Origin: SZAS-79 sp964599095
GTDB lineage: Bacteria; Pseudomonadota; Gammaproteobacteria; Burkholderiales; SG8-39
Length of the DNA: 64,000 nucleotides
Assembly: GCA_964599095.1 (NCBI GenBank)
Contig: CAZREB010000013.1
Span: 67,076-131,075, forward strand
Direction of reading: 5' to 3'
In this document: piece after piece, positions 52,992 through 61,339 of the stretch
Layout: each line of letters starts with the position of its first letter
Position numbering within the stretch: the first letter of the stretch is position 1
The notes under the pieces: generated by a model
Told to the model about the DNA's origin: nothing
The model's database searches: none
Seen by the model: the letters and a program-made list of their open reading frames with translations, nothing else
Position numbers and translations under genes: made by a program

Positions 52992-53419
52992 CCCGCATGA
53001 GCAAGCTCTACGCCCGCCTGACCGACCCGGCGCGCTCCGGCGCCTACCGGGTCGAGCACGACCGCGACATCCTCGATGCAGTGTCCGGCGGCGACGTCGA
53101 CCTGGTCCCGGTGGAACTGGGCCCGGGCAAAGAGGCGATGCTGGCCGCGCTTGCGCGATCCCTGGCGTTTCCCGACTGGTTCGGCGGCAACTGGGATGCG
53201 CTCGAAGACTGCCTGACCGACCTTTCGTGGCGGGCGGACGGGCCCCGGGTGCTCCTCCTGTCGGGGGCTGCGGCCGGGGACGACCTGGGGATCCTGATCG
53301 ACATCCTTGCGTCGGCGGCCGACTTCTGGCGCGAGCGCGGGAGAGCGTTCTTCGCCGTCTTCGTCGATCCGGCCGGCCAGCTTGAGTTGCGTGCGCTGTA
53401 CCGGGAAAAAGCCGGGTGA
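52988..53419 (+). CDS. Barstar-family ribonuclease inhibitor
   Basis: This 143-residue cytosolic protein has the barstar signature FPDWFGGNWDALEDCLTDL (residues 61-79). Asp70 and Asp74 correspond to the aspartates of barstar that plug the barnase active site. It lacks a signal peptide, as expected for an inhibitor that protects the cytoplasm from the coupled RNase (52653-52991). Its N-terminal extension of about 20 residues is longer than in Bacillus barstar. Its last 4 bp overlap the nudB start (GTGA). Confidence 0.93.
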   Translation: MTRMSKLYARLTDPARSGAYRVEHDRDILDAVSGGDVDLVPVELGPGKEAMLAALARSLAFPDWFGGNWDALEDCLTDLSWRADGPRVLLLSGAAAGDDLGILIDILASAADFWRERGRAFFAVFVDPAGQLELRALYREKAG

Positions 53420-53880
53420 GCGGACCCAAGATCCCGGTGTCGGTGCTGGTGGTGATCCACACGCCGGCCCTCGAGATCCTGCTGATCGAGCGCGCGGCGC
53501 GCGCCGGGTACTGGCAGTCGGTGACCGGCTCGATCGACCACCCGGACGAGCCGCTCGAGGAAACCGCGCGCCGCGAGGTGTTCGAGGAGACCGGGATCGA
53601 GGCCGCGCCGGAGCGCCTCGTTCGGTGGAACGTCGTGAGGACATTCGAGATCTACCCGCAATGGCGGCACCGGTTTGCAGCAGGCACGACCCACAACGAC
53701 GAGCATATGTTCAGCCTGGAGGTGCCCAGCGCCTCGCCGGTGCGCCTCGCGCCCGAGGAGCACACGGCCTGGATGTGGCTGCCCTGGCGGGAGGCGGTGG
53801 AAAGGTGCTTTTCGTGGACCAACCGGGACGCGATCAGGCTGCTGGCCGAAACCCGGATCAAGGCCGGGGAGATTGGCTAA
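53416..53880 (+). CDS. nudB: Dihydroneopterin triphosphate diphosphatase (Nudix)
   Basis: This 154-residue hydrolase has the Nudix box from residue 38 to 60 (GSIDHPDEPLEETARREVFE then ETG). Conserved NudB segments include RAGYWQSVTGSI at its front and HNDEHMFSLEVP and WLPWREAVE behind it. In folate synthesis it removes pyrophosphate from dihydroneopterin triphosphate. It begins with GTG overlapping the barstar stop. NudB next to aspS is common in gamma- and betaproteobacteria, so the RNase/inhibitor pair appears to be inserted between them. Confidence 0.9.
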   Translation: MSGPKIPVSVLVVIHTPALEILLIERAARAGYWQSVTGSIDHPDEPLEETARREVFEETGIEAAPERLVRWNVVRTFEIYPQWRHRFAAGTTHNDEHMFSLEVPSASPVRLAPEEHTAWMWLPWREAVERCFSWTNRDAIRLLAETRIKAGEIG

Positions 53881-53892
53881 ACTCGGCAGCCG

Positions 53893-54468
53893 ATGCGCCT
53901 ACTCCGCTTCACCTGCTGGCTGCTGACTTTCGGAACGGCGTCGGCGTACGCCGCCGGAGAAGTGAAAGTGGAGGCGGTGCGCAAGGGCGAATTCATCGAA
54001 GTGCACGCGTCCGCCACGGTCGCGGCGCCGCTTTCGATCATCTGGACCACCCTCACCGACTACGAGCGATTGCCGGAGTTCGTCCCGGGCCTGCGCAGGA
54101 GCAGGGTTGCGAGCCGGCGCGGCGCCACCGTGATCGTCGAGCAGTCCGGCGAGGCCCGGTTCCTGATGTTCAGCTTTCCCATAGACGTGACGCTCGAAGC
54201 GACCGAGCGTCCCCCGGCGTCGATCCAGGTGCGTGCCATTTCCGGCAACCTGCGGCATTTCGAGGGCGGTTACCTCGTCGAGCCGGACCCGGCCGGCCCC
54301 GGAATGCTGCTGCGCTGGGAGGGCACCATCATCCCGGACATATCGCTGCCGCCGCTGATCGGCGAGGTGGTGATGCGCATGAGCATCGAAGACCAGTTCA
54401 CCGGCATGGTGCGCGAGATCGAAAGGCGCGAACTCGCGCGCAAGGGCCGCGAGGCCGCGCCCAGGTGA
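53893..54468 (+). CDS. Exported SRPBCC/START-like polyketide cyclase family protein
   Basis: This 191-residue protein has a signal peptide (CWLLTFGTASAYAAGE). The domain starts near residue 33 with EFIEVHASATVAAPLSIIWTTLTDYERLPEFVPGL, the typical front of the START/coenzyme Q-binding COQ10 fold. Members bind lipids or other hydrophobic ligands. It lies 12 bp after nudB, and its stop overlaps a possible GTG start of the next gene, so it is likely in the same transcript with an envelope role. Confidence 0.85.
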   Translation: MRLLRFTCWLLTFGTASAYAAGEVKVEAVRKGEFIEVHASATVAAPLSIIWTTLTDYERLPEFVPGLRRSRVASRRGATVIVEQSGEARFLMFSFPIDVTLEATERPPASIQVRAISGNLRHFEGGYLVEPDPAGPGMLLRWEGTIIPDISLPPLIGEVVMRMSIEDQFTGMVREIERRELARKGREAAPR

Positions 54469-54482
54469 GCTTCCCGTGGCAG

Positions 54483-56003
54483 ATGGAGGAATTTGCCCCC
54501 GCGTGCCGACTGGCCGCGGCACTGGCGCTCGCCGCCTCCCTTGCCGCGGCCGGTGGATGCGCAACCGTGGACCCGGTCATCGCCGATCGCGAATCCGAAC
54601 GATCGACCGTCTTCGATTGCGTTGAGTGGTACCGCAACCTCGATGCGGCGGTCGAAGCGGCGGGTGTTCAGGATGCGCAGGCAACGCGAGTCAGGGGCTT
54701 TCCGTACTTCCGGGTCGACCGGTTCACCGCCTCATTGCGCGACACCGCCGGAAATCTCGACTCGACCATGCTGGCGCTTTCCGACCGGCTTCTCGACCTG
54801 GACCTTGAGGCCCGGACGCATGAGATCGCCAACCTGCCGCGCGGGAGATTGAAGGCCATCTGGACCGGCATCGGTGAGCCCAATGCGGCGAATGCGCTGG
54901 AGCAAACGCGCGAATGCGGGCTGCGCATGCGGGATTTCGACCTCGAATCAGATGCGACGCGTGCCGCACTGCGCGATCGGCTGACGGTACCGGATGACTA
55001 CGTAACGGCCTATCGCATCTTCGGCCTGTACGGACTTTCGAAGATTCCCTTCTCGGCGGGCGTGCGCAGGCACGTCGAGGAATCCAGCGCAGCCTTTGCG
55101 CGGGACCTCGAATCGACTTCCAGGGGAACGGTCGTGCGGTATTCGCCTGCTTCGCGGCCGCGGATGGCGCGTGAGAAGGTGCGCGAGATCCTCGCGCGCT
55201 CGGCCGACAATCCGCTGCGCGTCCCGATGCCGGCGGGCGAGGATCTCGATACGCTGTCTGCCCTCTATGCGCCGAGTTTCGAAGTGGAAACCGTGGCCGA
55301 CTTCGACCGGCCCGGCGCCCTGCGATGGCGGTGGGGTGCCGTACCGGAAGTGGATGCGACGGACGTGGCCGTCTATCGTCAGGCGGCAAATACCCGCTAC
55401 AAAGGCACGAACCTTCTGCAACTCGCCTACACGGTATGGTTTCCGGAGCGGCCCCCGCAATCGCCGGGCGACCTGCTGGCCGGGCGCCTGGACGGCGTGG
55501 TGTTTCGAGTGACGCTCGCGCCCGACGGCACGCCGCTTGTGTACGATTCGATCCACCCGTGCGGTTGCTACCACATGTTCTTCCCGACCCCGCGCGCGAC
55601 CCCGCTGCCGGCCCCGGCCGATGAGCCCGAATGGGCGCAGATCCCCCAGAAACTGCGCGCGACGGACATGACGGACCGCATCGTGGTGAGGATCGCCTCC
55701 GGCACGCACTATGTGGAGCGTGTCTACCGGGACCGGGGCGACAGCCTCGCGCGCTATGAGCTGCGTCCCTACGACGAACTGCGCTCGCTGCCCCGGATGC
55801 CCGGTGGCACCCGCAGCGTGTTCGGGCCCGACGGCATCGTTGCCGGGACCGAACGCGGCGAGCGATTCCTCTTCTGGCCGATGGGAATCGAGAATGCGGG
55901 CGCCATGCGGCAGTGCGGCCGGCATGCGACCGCATTCGTAGGTCGCCGCCATTTCGATGACGCCGACCTGCTCGAGCGGCGATTCGAACTGGACCTGAAG
56001 TGA
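54483..56003 (+). CDS. Large putative lipoprotein of unknown function
   Basis: This protein of about 506 residues starts with a hydrophobic Ala/Leu stretch ending AAAGGC (Cys near residue 26), a plausible lipobox. A GTG at 54465 is an alternative start that would add six residues. The rest is soluble; conserved-looking segments include DCVEWYRNLDAAV, IPFSAGVRRHVEE, PLVYDSIHPCGCYHMFFPTP and GTRSVFGPDGIVAGTERGERFLFWPMGI. I do not recognise a family. It sits between a SRPBCC protein gene and an EEP-family phosphodiesterase gene that overlaps its stop. Confidence 0.7.
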   Translation: MEEFAPACRLAAALALAASLAAAGGCATVDPVIADRESERSTVFDCVEWYRNLDAAVEAAGVQDAQATRVRGFPYFRVDRFTASLRDTAGNLDSTMLALSDRLLDLDLEARTHEIANLPRGRLKAIWTGIGEPNAANALEQTRECGLRMRDFDLESDATRAALRDRLTVPDDYVTAYRIFGLYGLSKIPFSAGVRRHVEESSAAFARDLESTSRGTVVRYSPASRPRMAREKVREILARSADNPLRVPMPAGEDLDTLSALYAPSFEVETVADFDRPGALRWRWGAVPEVDATDVAVYRQAANTRYKGTNLLQLAYTVWFPERPPQSPGDLLAGRLDGVVFRVTLAPDGTPLVYDSIHPCGCYHMFFPTPRATPLPAPADEPEWAQIPQKLRATDMTDRIVVRIASGTHYVERVYRDRGDSLARYELRPYDELRSLPRMPGGTRSVFGPDGIVAGTERGERFLFWPMGIENAGAMRQCGRHATAFVGRRHFDDADLLERRFELDLK

Positions 56004-56767
56004 CACAGTCGACTTCCGGGCGCGGCAGGGGAAGGTTGCGCGTGGCAACGCTCAACATCCACAAGGGGCTGTCGTTCTTCAACCGCCGCATGGTGATTCA
56101 CGAGCTGCGCGACGGACTTAGGAAGATCGATGCGGATATCGTCTTCCTGCAGGAAGTGCAGGGGTTGCACGAGCGCAATGCGCTGCGCTTCGGCGCCTGG
56201 CCCCAGGCGGCCCAGCACGAGTTCCTCGCCGGTGACGAATGGGAGCACGCCTACGGCTGCAATGCGGTCTATGACCATGGCCATCACGGCAACGCGATCC
56301 TCTCGCGATTTCCGATCCTGTCCGCCGACAATCACGACGTGTCGAATCACCGGTTCGAGAGACGTGGGCTGTTGCATTGCCGGATCGCGGTGCCGGGGTT
56401 CGACGAACCGCTCGACTGCGCATGCGCGCACCTGTCCCTGCATGAAAAGGGGCGGCGGCGGCAGCTCGACGCGCTCGGCGCGCACCTCCCCGGGTCCCGG
56501 AAGGCGCCGATGATCGTCGCCGGGGACTTCAACGACTGGCGGCACCTGGCCTCGCGCACGCTGGCTCAGCGCCTCGACCTGACCGAAGTGTCGGTCATGC
56601 ATAGCGGCCGGCCGGCGCGCACCTTCCCAAGCATCATGCCGGTGCTCAGCCTCGACCGGATCTACGTCCGGGGATTCCGCGTGCTCGACGCGCAGGCGCA
56701 CCGCGGCGCTCCGTGGAGCCTGCTGTCAGACCATCTTGCAGTCAGCGCGGAGCTGGAATTCGCATGA
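56000..56767 (+). CDS. Endonuclease/exonuclease/phosphatase (EEP) family protein
   Basis: This 255-residue phosphodiesterase of the EEP fold shows the motifs TLNIHKG, FLQEVQG (metal Glu), HLSLHEKGR, GDFNDW (catalytic Asp and Asn), LDRIYVRG and SDHLAV (catalytic Asp-His). No signal peptide is present with the GTG start at 56000, which overlaps the upstream stop. Next to cardiolipin synthase ClsB it may act on lipids or nucleic acids; this placement of an EEP gene before clsB is common (YbhP/YbhO-like in E. coli). Confidence 0.9.
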   Translation: MTQSTSGRGRGRLRVATLNIHKGLSFFNRRMVIHELRDGLRKIDADIVFLQEVQGLHERNALRFGAWPQAAQHEFLAGDEWEHAYGCNAVYDHGHHGNAILSRFPILSADNHDVSNHRFERRGLLHCRIAVPGFDEPLDCACAHLSLHEKGRRRQLDALGAHLPGSRKAPMIVAGDFNDWRHLASRTLAQRLDLTEVSVMHSGRPARTFPSIMPVLSLDRIYVRGFRVLDAQAHRGAPWSLLSDHLAVSAELEFA

Positions 56768-56826
56768 CCGGCGGCTCGCACCGCGGTCCGGTGCCGCGAT
56801 AGTCCCGCGCACCGATCGCCCGGCCC

Positions 56827-57984
56827 ATGGCGCTCAAGTTCATCCCCGGCAACAACCTCGTCCTGCTCAGGAACGGCGAGCAATACTTCCCGGCGCTGGT
56901 CGAGGCGCTCGATGCGGCTGCGCGCGAGATCTTTTTCGAAACCTACATCTTTGCCGACGACGAGACCGGCAGCATCCTTTGCGATGCGCTCGCGCGAGCG
57001 GCGTCGCGCGGCGTGGCCGTGCATGTGATCGTAGACGGGTTCGGCGCGCGCGACTTCGCGCCGCGTTTTGCCCGCATGCTCGAACAGGCCGGCGCGCGGC
57101 TGCTTGTCTTCAGGCCGAAGATCAGCCCGTTGACGATGCGCCGCAACCGCCTGCGGCGGATGCACCGCAAGCTCGCGGTGGTCGACGGCAAGGTAGGTTT
57201 CGTCGGCGGGATCAACGTGATCGACGACTATCCGCCGGGGGGGCCGATGCCCCCGCGATTCGATTATGCGGTCCGCATCGAAGGACCGCTGGTCCAGGAC
57301 GTGTGGTTCGAGGCCGCCAAATTGTGGGCGAGGCTGGATTGGCTGCGCACGCGTCGCCGGTGGAGGGTGGCCCGGCCGCCGACTGCCGGCACGCAGGCGG
57401 CGGGAACGCAAAGCGCGTTGCTGATCGTGCGCGACAACATCCGGCACCGGCGCGACATCGAACAGGCGTACCTGGAACTGGTCGCCGGCGCCGAGGGCGA
57501 AGTGCTTATTGCGGTCGCCTACTTCCTGCCCGGCCGGCGATTCCGGCGGGCCCTGGTCGACGCAGCCCGGCGAGGCGTTCGCGTGGTGCTGGTCGTCCAA
57601 GGGTTGACCGACCATCCGGTCATGCAATATGCCTCGCGCGCGCTTTTCGGTGCGTTCCTCGAGGCCGGGATCGAGATCCACGAGTACACCCGCAGCGAAC
57701 TGCATGCCAAAGTCGCGGTCTTCGACGGCCTCATCGCCTGCGTCGGTTCTTCCAACATCGACCCCTTCAGCCTAGTCCTTGCGCAGGAGGCGAATGTCTT
57801 CGTCCAGGATGGCCGGTTTGCGTCCGCGCTGCGGGCGAGCCTGTACGAAGCGATCGAAATCTCGCACGCGCTTCCCCCGCGCGCCTGGAAGCAGCTTCCA
57901 TGGTCGCAGCGCGTGCGTATCTGGGCCGCATACGGAATCGCCCGCCTGCTGACCAGCCTGTCGGGCATCGACGGCTGGCATTGA
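56827..57984 (+). CDS. clsB: Cardiolipin synthase B (phospholipase D family)
   Basis: This 385-residue enzyme has two HKD motifs: HRKLAVVDGKVGFVGGIN near residue 115 and HAKVAVFDGLIACVGSSN near residue 297, with no N-terminal membrane helices, matching ClsB/YbhO. It condenses phosphatidylglycerol with another phospholipid to make cardiolipin at the inner membrane. The preceding EEP gene repeats the ybhP-ybhO order of E. coli. The start ATG at 56827 directly opens the conserved region (MALKFIPGNNLVLLRNGE). Confidence 0.93.
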   Translation: MALKFIPGNNLVLLRNGEQYFPALVEALDAAAREIFFETYIFADDETGSILCDALARAASRGVAVHVIVDGFGARDFAPRFARMLEQAGARLLVFRPKISPLTMRRNRLRRMHRKLAVVDGKVGFVGGINVIDDYPPGGPMPPRFDYAVRIEGPLVQDVWFEAAKLWARLDWLRTRRRWRVARPPTAGTQAAGTQSALLIVRDNIRHRRDIEQAYLELVAGAEGEVLIAVAYFLPGRRFRRALVDAARRGVRVVLVVQGLTDHPVMQYASRALFGAFLEAGIEIHEYTRSELHAKVAVFDGLIACVGSSNIDPFSLVLAQEANVFVQDGRFASALRASLYEAIEISHALPPRAWKQLPWSQRVRIWAAYGIARLLTSLSGIDGWH

Positions 57985-58067
57985 CGATCGCGGTGCAGGA
58001 TGATCGGATAAAAAAAGAAATGGTATCCTTGCGCTTGCCCGGGGCAAATCGAGCATGGGGAACGCAG

Positions 58068-58334
58068 TTGAGTAACGAATACGAAACGTTACGCTGGCCC
58101 ACGAACATGGATCGCGCGGCGATCGTCGCCAAGCTGGCCGAAATCCGCGCTTCGGCGAGCTCGGAAGGGCACGCCGAACTGGCCGCGTTCTTCGACATGG
58201 TCGAGCACCTGCCCTCGCCGAAGGTCGGGGCCAAAGTCATCGCGGCCCTGACATGGCTCGAAGGCAAGCCGGAATGCGTGGCCTTCGGCACCCAGCTGTC
58301 GATGGTCGCGATGAACCTGAAGAATCTGCGCTAG
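58068..58334 (+). CDS. Small protein of unknown function
   Basis: This protein of about 88 residues starts SNEYETLRWPTNMDRAAIV, with TTG at 58068 as the best start (GGGGA ribosome-like site upstream). An in-frame ATG at 58020 would give 104 residues but adds sequence that looks non-coding. The protein is mostly helical with no membrane segment or cysteine pair: AKLAEIRASASSEGHAEL, FFDMVEHLP, VIAALTWLEGKPECVAFGTQLSMV. No function is recognised. It is 83 bp after clsB and convergent with the MaoC gene. Confidence 0.6.
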   Translation: MSNEYETLRWPTNMDRAAIVAKLAEIRASASSEGHAELAAFFDMVEHLPSPKVGAKVIAALTWLEGKPECVAFGTQLSMVAMNLKNLR

Positions 58335-58354
58335 CCGGCCGATCCGACCCTCGC

Positions 58355-58383
58355 GGCGCCGCGTCGCTATCCGGGACGGCGCC
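58355..58383. terminator. Inverted repeat between convergent genes
   Basis: GGCGCCG (58355-58361) pairs with CGGCGCC (58377-58383) around a 15-nt loop, in the short gap between the small unknown gene and the 3' end of the MaoC gene. The right arm lies in the last MaoC codons. No T-run is seen, so a termination role is tentative. Confidence 0.3.
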
Positions 58384-58822
58384 CGAACATTCCCCAGCCT
58401 TCGTTCGTCATCACGATTTCGCCTTCCTGATTCACGGCTTCGATCCGGCCCTGCATCAGCCCGACGCCTGGCATGCTCTTCGACGGGCGTGTCGCGAGGG
58501 TGGTGCGGCGGTAGGTGATCGTGTCGCCCGGTCGCACGGGTTTCAGCCAGCGGATATTGTCGAGCCCGGGCGACCCCAGGCTGACGCCCGCGTTGATGTA
58601 CGAGTCGACCGCGAAGCGCATGCCCACCGCGCAGGTATGCCAGCCGCTTGCAATGAGGCCCCCGAAGAACGACTTGCCCGCCGCTTCCGGGTCGACGTGG
58701 ATGGGCTGCGGGTCGAATCTCTCGGCGAATTCGATGATTTCCTCGGCGGTGAAGGTATGCCTGCCCATTTCGTGGACTTCGCCGACCGTGAAGTCCTCCC
58801 AATAGATCGTGGGTGCTTTCAC
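58367..58822 (-). CDS. MaoC family hot-dog dehydratase
   Basis: This 151-residue protein with a single hot-dog domain shows ERFDPQPIHVDPEAA, the MaoC/R-specific enoyl-CoA hydratase motif with the Asp-His catalytic pair (around residues 36-42), then FGGLIASGWHT. It would add water to a trans-2-enoyl-CoA or related thioester. It overlaps the preceding thioesterase gene by 4 bp (ATGA) and is translated with it. Confidence 0.9.
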   Translation of the reverse strand: MKAPTIYWEDFTVGEVHEMGRHTFTAEEIIEFAERFDPQPIHVDPEAAGKSFFGGLIASGWHTCAVGMRFAVDSYINAGVSLGSPGLDNIRWLKPVRPGDTITYRRTTLATRPSKSMPGVGLMQGRIEAVNQEGEIVMTNEGWGMFGRRPG

Positions 58823-59268
58823 AGCGGCGCAACCCGTTCGAATTTCGCGATCAGTTCGCGTACTGCATCCGGCAACGGAGCCGGCCTCATCGTCTGCGGG
58901 TCTGCGTTCACATAGACCAGTTCGGCCGCAATCAACGGCATGTCCGACGGTTCTGTGCCCGAACGCCAGATCTCGAACGCAAACGTCATGCTCGTGCGTC
59001 CCAGCCTGGCGACCCGGACCAGCACGTCGAGCATGTCGTCGTAACGCGCCGAACCGAGGTATTCAACCGTGGCCTTGCGCAGGTAGACGTCATTTGCATA
59101 GCGGTCCACATAGCCGTGCGGGTACGGCAGGCCGATCGCGCGCCAGTATTCGGCGACGGCCACGTCGATGTAGTTGAGGTAGTTGCCGTTGAAAACGATC
59201 TTCTGCATGTCCACCTCTGACCAGCGGACTCTGAGCGGATGGATGCATGTGTAATCCTCCCGGGCCAT
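58819..59268 (-). CDS. Acyl-CoA thioesterase (YbgC/4HBT family)
   Basis: This 149-residue hot-dog thioesterase shows the signature VRWSEVDMQKIVFNGNYLNYID (about residues 14-35), with the catalytic Asp, typical of the 4-hydroxybenzoyl-CoA thioesterase/YbgC family. A GGAGGA site precedes the ATG at 59268; a longer start at 59316 has no such site. It forms a two-gene unit with the MaoC dehydratase gene and is probably part of fatty acyl or aromatic acyl-CoA metabolism. Confidence 0.9.
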   Translation of the reverse strand: MAREDYTCIHPLRVRWSEVDMQKIVFNGNYLNYIDVAVAEYWRAIGLPYPHGYVDRYANDVYLRKATVEYLGSARYDDMLDVLVRVARLGRTSMTFAFEIWRSGTEPSDMPLIAAELVYVNADPQTMRPAPLPDAVRELIAKFERVAPL

Positions 59269-59398
59269 CGGGCATTCCTCCATGTCGGACCTTCGGATCG
59301 GTTGCGCAGATGGCACAACCGCTTCCGGAAGCGTAAACGCAAAGCGCGAAATTGTGGCGTTAAACTAGCGCAACAAAGCATTCGAGACCGGACACCGC

Positions 59399-60220
59399 AT
59401 GTCAGACGAAGAAGCACAGACTCACCTGCACGTCGGCGACGCGGATCCGGGGCTTTCCGGCTGGGAGGACCCGCTCGCGAGCCTCCGACGTGCGCTGGCG
59501 CAGGACGAACTCCAGGTCTATTGCCAGCCGATCCTCGCGCTCCCGCCGGGCGAGCGGAAATATCCGATGGCGGAAGTCCTCGTGCGCTTGCGCGAGGAGG
59601 AGGAATCGCTGCTGCCGCCGGGCGATTTCCTGCCCGTGTTCGAGCACTACCGGATGATGACCGACCTGGATTGCTGGGTCGTACGCAAGACCGTGGAATG
59701 GATCGGGAAGTCGGCACCGGGAAGCATCCGTGCCTATTCGATGAACGTATCGAGCCAGTCGCTCCAAGATTCGAGGCTGGCGGATTTCCTTTCGCTCACC
59801 CTCGTGTCGTCCGGGGCGGACCCGGCGCGGCTGTGCGTGGAGATCGACGAGACCGATACGCTCCAGCGCCCCGAGGCCGCAGCCTCGTTCGCTCGGGCAG
59901 TTCACGCGATGGGCTGCAAAGTCATCATCGACGGCTTTGCGCGCCGCTCGGTCTCGTTTGCGGCGCTGAAGGAGTTGCAGCCCGATTTCATCAAGGTCGA
60001 CGGCTCAGTGGTGCGCAAGATCCCCGCCAGTCCCGCGGCGCAGCTGAAGATGAAGGCCATCGTCCGGGTCTGCGAGCTCGCGGGCATCGGGATCATTGCC
60101 GAGTGCGTGGAGGAAGACGCGGTGGTCGCGCAACTCACGAAGATGTCGGTCGGGTTCGCGCAGGGCTTCGGCGTGGCGGTGCCCCAGCCCATCGAGATCG
60201 GCGGGATCGCGCCGGCCTGA
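59399..60220 (+). CDS. EAL domain protein with degenerate metal site
   Basis: This 273-residue protein consists mainly of one EAL domain (residues 25-270), the cyclic-di-GMP phosphodiesterase fold. Retained positions are Glu59 (in AEVLVRL, replacing EAL by EVL), Asn116 (NVSSQ), Glu148, Lys199 (IKVDG) and Glu235 (AECVE). The DDFG motif that supplies two aspartates reads DGFA (residues 178-181), so the second metal-binding Asp is glycine. The protein is therefore more likely a c-di-GMP receptor or scaffold than a good enzyme. No GGDEF, PAS or membrane segment is present. Confidence 0.85.
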   Translation: MSDEEAQTHLHVGDADPGLSGWEDPLASLRRALAQDELQVYCQPILALPPGERKYPMAEVLVRLREEEESLLPPGDFLPVFEHYRMMTDLDCWVVRKTVEWIGKSAPGSIRAYSMNVSSQSLQDSRLADFLSLTLVSSGADPARLCVEIDETDTLQRPEAAASFARAVHAMGCKVIIDGFARRSVSFAALKELQPDFIKVDGSVVRKIPASPAAQLKMKAIVRVCELAGIGIIAECVEEDAVVAQLTKMSVGFAQGFGVAVPQPIEIGGIAPA

Positions 60221-60248
60221 ACGGGCGGCGCCGGGCCTGCCGCGCAGG

Positions 60249-60770
60249 ATGGACGACGTCGTCATCCGTTCGATGCTCAAGTGGCCGGACGTGCCCGACG
60301 TCTTCGGGTGGTTGCGGCTCGACCGTCGCGGGAACTGGCGCGTCCGGGGGGCCTCCGAAGGGCGCGAACCGGTGTTCGGCACGGTAGGGAACCGGGCGCT
60401 GAAGGCCTTCATCGACAGGAATTACGCCGGCGACGAACGCGGGCGGTGGTTCTTCCAGAACGGGCCGCAACGCGTTTTCGTACAGCTCGCCTACGCCCCC
60501 TTCGTGTTCAGGATCGACCGCGGCGCGGTAACCGACCACTGCGGCCGGGAGCTCCACCGAATCGATGGGGTCTGGCTCGACGACGAGGGGTCGCTGCTGC
60601 TTGCTGCGCCCGGCAGGGTGGGTCTGCTCGACGACAGGGACCTTCCGGCAATCGCCGACGAGGTGGCGGCGGGGCTCCTGAGGCTGGTTCCGGGTTGCTT
60701 CCGGGTGGGCAACCTGGCCGGTCACGAGGTCGAGCGGCGTTTCGGCTTCGTCCGCGACCCAGCACCTTAG
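60249..60770 (+). CDS. Conserved betaproteobacterial protein of unknown function (DUF2946-like)
   Basis: This 173-residue protein starts MDDVVIRSMLKWPDVPDVFGWLRLDRRGNW and contains RNYAGDERGRWFFQNGPQRVFVQL and GVWLDDEGSLLL, a pattern I recall from a DUF2946-type family in betaproteobacteria; the exact family number is uncertain. No membrane segment or catalytic motif is evident. It follows the EAL gene by 28 bp and precedes the str operon by 160 bp. Confidence 0.75.
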   Translation: MDDVVIRSMLKWPDVPDVFGWLRLDRRGNWRVRGASEGREPVFGTVGNRALKAFIDRNYAGDERGRWFFQNGPQRVFVQLAYAPFVFRIDRGAVTDHCGRELHRIDGVWLDDEGSLLLAAPGRVGLLDDRDLPAIADEVAAGLLRLVPGCFRVGNLAGHEVERRFGFVRDPAP

Positions 60771-60811
60771 CTGCCGCCCCGATCCGACCCGGCCGCGGGG
60801 CGTCGCGAGCC

Positions 60812-60841
60812 TTGACTAGACTTCGAAAAGCTCTTTATAAT
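60812..60841 (+). promoter_or_regulatory. Sigma70 promoter of the str ribosomal operon
   Basis: TTGACT (60812-60817) and a perfect TATAAT (60836-60841) are separated by 18 bp, a strong sigma70 arrangement. Transcription from about 60848 would give rpsL a leader of about 80 nt that includes a GC-rich dyad and a poly-T stretch, where regulation could occur. Confidence 0.85.
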
Positions 60842-60929
60842 CCGGCCTCTTTTTTGCACCCGGGCCGGCCCACCGCCTAAGCATGGCGATCGAGGCGCCG
60901 TCCCGGTTTGTTTTTGGAACCCGGAAAAC

Positions 60930-61307
60930 ATGCCTACCGTCAATCAGTTAGTGCGCCAAGGGCGCTCCGCCAAGCCTTCCAAATCGAAGGTGCCGGCGCT
61001 TGCCGGATCGCCCCAGAAGCGCGGGGTCTGCACGAGGGTCTACACGACCACCCCGAAAAAGCCGAACTCGGCGCTGCGGAAGGTCGCGAAAGTGCGCCTG
61101 ACCAACGGCTTCGAGGTCATCGGCTATATCGGCGGCGAAGGCCACAACCTCCAGGAGCACTCGGTGGTGCTCATCCGCGGCGGCCGCGTCAAGGACCTGC
61201 CGGGTGTGCGTTACCACATCGTGCGCGGCTCGCTCGACACCCAGGGCGTCAAGGACCGCAAGCAGAGCCGCTCGAAGTACGGCGCCAAGCGCCCCAAGGC
61301 GGCCTGA
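60930..61307 (+). CDS. rpsL: 30S ribosomal protein S12
   Basis: This 125-residue ribosomal protein shapes the decoding centre of the small subunit. It starts MPTVNQLVRQGR and contains the universal TPKKPNSALRK and RVKDLPGVRYH segments. The lysines whose change confers streptomycin resistance in other bacteria (in PKKPNS and RVKDLP) are both present, so the sequence is of the sensitive type. It is the first gene of rpsL-rpsG-fusA-tuf. Confidence 0.98.
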   Translation: MPTVNQLVRQGRSAKPSKSKVPALAGSPQKRGVCTRVYTTTPKKPNSALRKVAKVRLTNGFEVIGYIGGEGHNLQEHSVVLIRGGRVKDLPGVRYHIVRGSLDTQGVKDRKQSRSKYGAKRPKAA

Positions 61308-61339
61308 TCGCCACCGCCGCCACGGAATAGGACAACACC

